Source of the DNA: Distichodus sexfasciatus
Taxonomy: Eukaryota > Chordata > Actinopteri > Characiformes > Distichodontidae
Direction of reading: 5' to 3'
Assembly (NCBI GenBank): GCA_032718565.1
Contig: JAVGVS010000019.1
Span: 1,181,146-1,245,145 of the forward strand
DNA length: 64,000 nt
The position numbers were made by a program, and so were the translations under genes. The notes beneath the pieces were generated by a model that worked only from the letters and a program-made list of their open reading frames with translations, did no database searches and was not told the DNA's origin. Shown here piece after piece: positions 38,001 to 46,687 of the stretch (position 1 is the stretch's first letter; every line of letters starts with the position of its first letter).

Positions 38001-41000
38001 TACAGTATAAACCTTCCACTGTTTCAAAACAAAAAATCCAAAGTTTTACCCCACGCAACATAAACGGTCGTTTTTCTCAGAAACCTACGTTGCGACAAGC
38101 GACTGGTTTTGCCGTGCAGAGTCACATATATGTGCCACACACATACTTTATCATTTAAGTATATTTCAATGATCAATATCACTATAATCTCTTATGTTTT
38201 CATTGATTATGAATGATGTGTGTGTGTGTGTGTGATGTGCAGGAGTGAGTTGGTGTGTGTGTGTGTGTGTATGTGCGTGTGTGCATAGCTGCTTGTGTCC
38301 CTTTGTGCCCTCTAAGTGAGGGAATCTGAGCTGAGCTGAAATTCAGAATGGAAACTGAGTAAATCCGGAGAGCTGGAACAGTGACAATGTGAACGGATCC
38401 ATGTCTTCATGATCAGATCCGTTCCTCAGACATGACCCTGACCTTTAAAACTCTTCTGTTCAAAACTCACCATCTGCACTGGCCATAGACTCTGTGACTC
38501 TAAGTGTAGTCCAGGACCTCTAGCTGGCCCTTGAACAATGGCTCTTAACCATTTTTGTCTTAATGGCCCATATGTTAACCTCAAATAAATTTAAATAATG
38601 TGACTAGATAAGAAAAAGTATATGGGATATGATTGTTTATATTTTTTGGTAAACTGAAAATCAGGGAAATGAGAGATGGTTTAATTACTAGGAAACGAGT
38701 GGCTATTGGCTAATAATCAGGTCAGTAGAAGGCAGAGATGTCTAAACTTCTACTACTCACATATGCTATAACATATGAATTTTTAAAAACATTCAGTGCT
38801 TTTTATTTTTAGTGTCATTTCCCCCACTTTATTAAACATTTACAGACGCTCTTATACAGAGTGTTTTCCATTTCCTAATTACAGGGACAGTCTCACTGGA
38901 GCAACTTGAGGTTAAGGGTCTTGCCCCAGGACCCAGTGGTGGTGATGCAGGAGGAGGTGGGATTTGAACCCACAACGTCTTGGTCTAGAGACGAACATAA
39001 AGGGATAGAGAGACACACATTGGAAAATGTAGATTTTTAAGCAATATTCTCCATGTTTACTGTAAGTAAATTTCGCGCATATTTTACATTTTCCAAAGTA
39101 ATGACCCTCGGCTGTTTTACAAGATGGCGGTAGTGCAAAAGTCTGCATATCTGATACATATCTGGTGTGTTGAAGAACATAAGATTGAGAGTTTGAATAC
39201 CAGTCGTTATCATTATCTGAACCGCCTAATCCCTATCGGGGTCGCAGGGACCGGAACCTATCCTGAGACCGTGGATGCGAGGCGGGGACCAACCCTGGGA
39301 TGGGCACCAACACTGCGCAGGGTGCACACACGCAAACACACTCACAATCACACCTTACGGAGTCAATTTAGATTCAACCTGTAGTGCATGCTTTTGGACT
39401 GTGGGAGGAAACCGGAGCACCTGGAAAAATGCAGGCGAACACGGAGAGACATGCAAACTCCCACACAGAAAGGCCCTGTGGCCGACTCCGGGGACTTTCT
39501 CGCTGTGAGGTGACTGTGCTAACCACTGCGCCACCGTGCCACCGGTTTGAATGTCAAAAACTGAAAAACACTGTTGTGCTCCTTAAGCGCTATAAATGTA
39601 AAAATCCCTGTTTTGGCTTTGATCGCCCCAGGGGCTGCACTTTAGACATAATTTAGGATCTGCAGTTGGTTTTTACACCTTGCTCTTTAATGATATGAGT
39701 TAATAGCTTAGCTGATATTATGCTGACTCCAGATTTGGCTTAATGTACACAGAGAAATTCTTTACCAGGTCCAGGTTTCTACACATATAGATGCATGAGG
39801 GATGGCCAAAAGCATGCATGTGCTGGATTCATCATTGAATTACTGTTGATATGGTAACTTGAACATAAGTAAAGCATCCAGAAAAGGGTTCCTCAGTGAC
39901 AACATTTAATATTCACTGTTGTCAAGAGGTTATCACTTTCTGAAATATTTTCTGCAAGTAGGTGTGATGAGTGAAACACACCTCTCCTGCAGTTTCAGCA
40001 CAAACAGAGAGACGGGAGAAACACACACACACACACACACAAAGCAAGATCTAGTGGGATGTTTTACTCAGGATATATGCAACTCTCCTGCTCCTTCTTC
40101 ATTTTCTTTCTCTGTTTCTCTCCATCTTTCCACGTGAGGGATTTGAGGTGCCCACTCATGTTAGCCTGTGTAGCTGCTGTAGAGGCATGCAGTAAAGTGT
40201 TAGATTATGTTCCTTTTTCATGCTCATGTCTCTGCTCTTATCAGCGGGGCTCACATTAGCTTAGGCAAAAGGATGAGACACACTGCCTTAGTGCTGCTGT
40301 CTCTCCTCGCCGCACTGGAGGAGTGCTACAGCATTACTGCGCTTTGTTTCGCTTTTTACAGCTAATCTGAGCTACAGCAGGGAGCTCAGCCAAGAATCCT
40401 TCGCTTTTTTTGCCTGACGGAGAGAGAGAAAGAAAGGAGGAGAGAGAGCTGAGCTGTTTTAGCCTGCGGGCTTTCTCGTGTAACATTTGATTGTTTTTAT
40501 CTGACTGCAGTTGGGTAAACTTGTTTTCTCCAAAGTGAGAAATATTGATCGGAAAGACACCTGAAACACGATGCTGTTGGTTTCTGGGCTGCCTCCAAGA
40601 GAATAAAACAGAGCTGCAAAAATGATGGAGTTACAAAGAAATACATGGTAACAGGGGTACATGCTTACAGAGCTGCAGCTCTACAGAGTAACGCAGTTAC
40701 AGAACCACACAGTGATAGAATTGCACTTACAGAGCATTACATGGTTGAACTTTTTTTTAGTTTTACAAAGCCACACATTTTCAGTGCTTTATAAATTCAG
40801 CACTGCATTTACAGAGCATTGAAGAACTATATGAGTACAGTAAAAAACTGTAGAGGTATAAAAAAAATGGAGGAAAATGAGGACAATGCAATATTGTTTT
40901 TCTGAAGATAATAGCCAAATAAATTGAAAAGCTCTAATTTGAACAAATAAATCCTTCTAGAATGATTGGGGTATTTTTTGTAGCTGAGTACATCTGCACA

Positions 41001-44000
41001 GAAACAATAACATTTTAATATGAACAATCCTTTCCTTAATCTAATCAAAGATTCATAACTTTTAGTAAACTGTGTTAAGCTAAAATGATTTTCCTTATAC
41101 ATTACTCATAGACAAACCTTTACCTCTAGAGGTTTTATATTTTATAATCTATGTATATATTTTTTGCTTACTCTATATGCCTTATTTGTATTTATATATT
41201 ACTCACTCTATGTGCCATACTTTGTCTTTTTGTTCTGTGGAAGCTGGAGCCATGTCGTCTTGTCCCTCTGTATACTTGTATAAAGTTTAAGGTTTACTTT
41301 GACTTTGACTAAACAATGAGAATCAGCACAAAGTACGAAGTAGTGAAAATGTCATAGCATGACGTCTTTGGATGAATTTTTCCTACTTGATATTGCTCAT
41401 CCTGCAATGTGAATGATGAAGATGCTAAGACAAAATATTCGGCAACGATGTTGCAGAGCTTCATAAAGTGTTATGGAGCTTCACAGAGTGAGGTGTAACT
41501 TTATAGAGTTGTAGAAAACTAGATAGTTAAAGAGTTAAAGACTTGCAGAGTTACAGAGATGCACACATACAGATCTACAGAGCTTCAAAACTGCAGAGCC
41601 TAGAAGCAGGTGTGTGTTCTACAGGTGTGCACGTACACATCAAAGTGTTTTTTGCTGAAGGACTGTGTGTACTGTACTTTGTGTATTTGTATACACACAC
41701 AGTCTTTATGAGGTACATCCCTTGACACTCATATTGCTAGATCTAAATCACACTTGACTTCATTAAGTGAAGGCAAATATTTTTATCTTCTTTGTTTCTC
41801 AAGTAAACATCTTAGCTTTTGTTTAAAAAACGTTTTAATTTAATTTGATTTTTCTATTAAGGGCAGGTCCTCACATAGAAAATTATCCTTATAAAAACCA
41901 ATAAATCTAAGATTATTCTATTATTTAGGTGACACAAGCACATAAAAACACTTCACAAAAGCTGGAACTGTTTATTAAATATATTTTTTCTGAGGACTGG
42001 TCTGTGTCTTTTTGGGGACGATCAGTTCCTCGCAAATACCTTAAAACCTGCACACACACACATATGCATACACATACATACTTTTCCTCATCTGCCATGT
42101 AATTCCCTACAAGTAGAACTCTTATTCTCTCTACTCAAACCCACTCATGTACACTCACCCCCCCTCCTTTCTGTAATCTCCTCCCCCTCTGCTCTTCCCT
42201 TCATCCTCCATACTCCTCCGCTGATCCCGCGCTCTCCCTCTTTCCCGTCCTTTTTCCACTGTTAACGACAATTTGTCAGGCAACACAAAGCCTGTCGAAT
42301 TTTCACGGAAAAACTGAATCTGCGTGATATTATTTCTCCCTGATTTCGCTCTCTCTGTCTCTCGTTCTGCAGCTCTGTTTAACCTGATTCCTGTGGGCTT
42401 GCGTGTGGTCGCCATTCAGGCCGTGAAGGCTGGACTATACGTGGGCATGAATGCAGAGGGATTTCTGTACACATCAGTAAGAACATGATCCTTACATCTG
42501 TGTGTCTGTTTTACTATTTTGGTGTCCTCTTTTTTGTTTTTGCCTGTTTGTACCTATTGAGATCAAATGAAATGGAATTCTTAAGAGCAAAAAATGTCCC
42601 TGAATGTGGTTGCTGTGTTTGTTTGTTTTTATCTTTACATTTTTTCTTTTGAAATTTACAGTCACATGTAGGTTTAGATTATATTTAAAGTTTACACGTA
42701 TTTGTGTGAGAGTATGTGTGTGTATGTAGCAGGTACACGTCTGAGAGTATACATGTGTATCACTAAATATCATGTCTTTTCACGCTTCATCCATTAAGTT
42801 TCGCAGCTTTTCTTCGAATATTATGAGCGGTATGTATTGCACTGAGCAGATTTCTGCTTTCGTTTTTGTTCGAGTTCATTGTGCATTGTTGTTTGTTATA
42901 AAAGAACAAACAACGAATAAGTGTTTGATACGTGTTTGTTCATGCTGGTTGTGTGCTGTGGTTTAGAGTGTGGTGTATTAGTGTGGAGAGAGAAGGTGGA
43001 TATGTGTTGAGCTGGAGTGACTGTAGTAGCAATACTTTTATTATTACATCAGCTGTTATAGGTTTGTGCTGTGGTTGTATTGTGTGTGTAGTGTAAACTG
43101 TTGTGACACTTGAAAAGTGCCATACATTAGCAGTGCAAGAGGTATTGTTCAAACCATGTGTAATTAATGGACTGTCTTAAATTGAGATGCACGCCACAAT
43201 TTAAAATGATTGAATTCAGGATAGATTTTAATCGTTCAAGTCAAAGCCATGTAGATTATCTACTTTGAAAATAAGATTCGAACCGCCTTTAAATAATAAG
43301 TTAGTAAATGTGACTAAATAATAAGTTAGTGAAAAGGCATATAATACAAATGTGACCCGATCTGCCGTAATGAGTCGGAAGTCGGCGTTCTGTTTGTTTA
43401 GATGTGGGCCGGTTATGTTGACAAACATCAAAAATATCGTTTTTTCTTTTTTGGAGACCAGATTAATTTTGAAGACCTTTTCTTTCATATAAGACCAAAA
43501 AAGAAAAATCGATATTTTTGATGTTTGTCAACATAACCGGCCCACATCTAAATAAATAGAACGCCGACTTCCGACTCATTACGGCAGATCGGGTCGCAAA
43601 TATATAATGTCAACATATATTCATGTAAATATATATTGACATCGTATATTTGTATTATTTGCCTTATCGATGCAAAGGAACTTTGATGTCAGGTTGTTGG
43701 CTCTTTAAGTTATAAATTTTAGTTATTATATAAAATGGTAGATTAGAGGACCCTTCATAACTATTTGGCATTAAATTAACTTTACAGTGTACAAATATAG
43801 TTAGCGTATAGTTTCAATCTAAATTTGCTTGCCTGGTTTGCTTAAGCTGCATCTTTTTATTCACAACGAAAACTACATTTAAAGTTGGGTTTGTAAAAAA
43901 TGTAATATTTCCAAAAATAAGCTAAATTAAGTTAACTAAGCCAAGATAAGAGCTAGCTAATATGAGCACTTAACTAGGGAACATTCCTTTTAATTGATAT

Positions 44001-46003
44001 GATGAATTTCTGATCTTTATTTCTCTTGGTGTTTGCTTTAATGGTTTTATACGATGGTGTCTGGTCATTATTATGCAGTTCTTACTCTCTTACATCAGAG
44101 TTTCACTGCCATAATTATGAGGTCAGCAGCTGGCAAAACTGAACATACCAATGTTCATTCATCATTCATTATCTGAACCACTTAATCCCAACCAGGGTCG
44201 CGGGGGGACCGGAGCCTTCCCCGGGAACTTACAGGCGCAAGGCTGGGACCAACCCTGGGCAGGCGCCAACGCACCGCAGGGCACACACACTCATGCAATC
44301 ACACTCTCACCTCTCTATGGGCCAATTTCAGAGCTGCCAATTAGCATATATTGGATGCTTTTGGACAGTGGGAGGAAACCAGAGCCCCACGCAAACATGG
44401 CGAGAGTATGCAAACTCTACACAGAAAGACCCTACGGCCGACCCGGGAATCAAACCCAGACCTTCTAGCTGCGAGGCGGCAGTGCTAACCACTGTGCCAC
44501 CGTGCTGCCCTCCATATACCAATATGACAGTATTAATTACATGCCATAGTATATTGTATTTCATGCACATTTAGCAGAGTTTAAATATTAAATTGCGTAA
44601 AGAATTTAGTTTAGCTGAGTAAGGCTCAATCTGATGTGTTAGTGTTGTTATCTCATGTGGTTACTGTGTCAGTGTTGTCTGAACTTTGTGCCTTTGTAAC
44701 TGTTCAGTTGTGTATTTATATCTGACTGTTGCACATTGTGACTTTTAGGATGTAAAATGAGTTTTAGTGGTTTGTGTGTAATGTTGGTTCATGACTTCCC
44801 TCATCATTTACTCATTTTTTAGACAAACTACAAGTATGTGACGTTTTCTCATACAAAATACAAAGCAGGTGCAATGATTTGCAGGAAAACTTCCATCAGC
44901 ACCAGAGGTTCTACATTCATTAATTATTTGAACCTGTTATTCCCTAACGGGGCGGCAGGGACCGGAGCCTATTCCGGAACTACGGAAGGCAGGGACAAAC
45001 ACACACTCCACACCGAAAGACCTCTCGGCTGACCCGGGGATCTAACGCAGGACCACCAGAGGTTCTTGAATAACAACCCAAATACATAGGGTGCTTGGTG
45101 AATAGATTTGGATGTTTTTTTCCACATACGTTTTTTCAGACGTTTGTTTTTCACATTTGCTTCAGAAAGCTTCTTGTAAGAGCTTAAAAATAAGCAACTC
45201 CAAATTTGCAGTGAATACTAGAATATCTTTTTATTAATAGACCAGAAATTCCATGAAGAAGCTAATCACACTGACTGAAATGAAATATCTGTAAACATAA
45301 ACAACACATTCTGTCTACTGAAATAAAATTATTTACTTTGAAGGTTTATGCTAATAGAAATTTAGTTTACTGTTATGGCGAGGTGTGTCATAAAGATCAG
45401 GAAAGGAATGCAGGACCAATGTTACAACGAAAAATGATCAATTCCTAGACAGAAACAGAACCTAAACCAAACATAATAACATCTCCAAAACAGGATAACA
45501 GGAGAGGCAAGCTTAAAGAAAGGCAAAACCCAGGTGTAGCACATCAGGGTAGACGATCTCAAACGAAGACAGGAAACAGAAGACAGATCAGCCTCTGCGA
45601 TGCCATGTAGTCCTTGCTGATTGTGAAGAAAAACAAAAGTGAAAAAAATAACAATCTTCCTGTTAGAATGATCAGTATTAACAATCATCCTGTCATGATA
45701 TGTGCTGTAGCACGTTAGCCGAAAATGCCCACCAAATGTAATTCAGAATTCAGAGGCAGCAAAAACAGCACCGAGGGACAAAATCGCGGCTGGTGAACAC
45801 ATTGAGGGGGTCGTTTATGGAGGGTTTGGTGTTGGAGCTGCAGGTCTGATTCACTGCTGCTGCTTTTATCTCTCCAGCCTTCTGACTCCACTCAGTACTC
45901 ACCTGGCCAAGAGCTGCTCTCATGTTCCAGACCAAGCAGAAGGGTTACATCCATCACGCACACACACACACACACACACACACAGTTCTCATATTTACCT
46001 TTC

Positions 46004-46038
<35 letters not shown>

Positions 46039-46653
46039 TGAAAGAGAGACACACACGTCTTTTTGTGATATTCTGAGGATGGTGTGAGAGTGTTGATTAC
46101 CCCTGAGTTCCAGAGTGATAATGAATTTAGCAGAAGTGTGTGTGTGTGTGTTTATGCAGTATGGGTGTGCAAGCATGTTTAGTCATTTCTCTGGAAGTCA
46201 TCTAGAGAGGAATAATACGTTGACTAATACAAAGTAGCCTCTGTACGTGTATTTGTGAAAGTGTGAATTTTTGTCCGTCTGTACACCTCAGGTGATTTCT
46301 GCTCTGTTTGTTGTCTCCGCCCATCCACCTGTGTGTGTCTGATTAACTGGGACACACACATGCACTGTAATGGAGGGGTGTGGACCACATAAAGCTTGTT
46401 TCAAAGATTCTGCTCTCTCTTTCCCTGGCTCCCTCTCTCTTTCTGCAGGAGGTCTTTACTGCAGAGTGCAAGTTCAAGGAAAGTGTGTTTGAGAATTACT
46501 ACGTGATTTACTCGTCCACACTGTACCGGCAACACGAGAGCGGCCGGGCCTGGTTCCTCGGCCTTAACAAAGACGGCATTATCATGAAGGGCAACCGCGT
46601 CAAAAAGACCAAGCCATGCTCACACTTTGTACCAAGACCCATTGAAGGTGAGT

Positions 46654-46687
<34 letters not shown>

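Larger units (their letters stand above)
36523..42372 (+). other. fgf12: fgf12 intron between shared exons 2 and 3
   Basis: AT-rich. Contains a LINE-like 3' tail near 36765-36800 (CCAATAAAGACTTATCC), a possible TIR element at 37592-38126, TG repeats at 38218-38280, SINE-type copies at 38832-38992 and 39207-39543, a CA tract at 40021-40041 and degenerate CAGAGTTACAGAG-like repeats around 40620-40830 and 41450-41605. No exon supported. Confidence 0.7.
42477..46448 (+). other. fgf12: fgf12 intron between shared exons 3 and 4
   Basis: AT-rich. Contains the 248-bp hairpin element at 43351-43598, interspersed-repeat copies at 44155-44514 and 44914-45055, an unclassified repeat-like stretch about 45360-45720, and CA/GT/GA microsatellites at 45958-46040. 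No exon supported. Confidence 0.7.
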
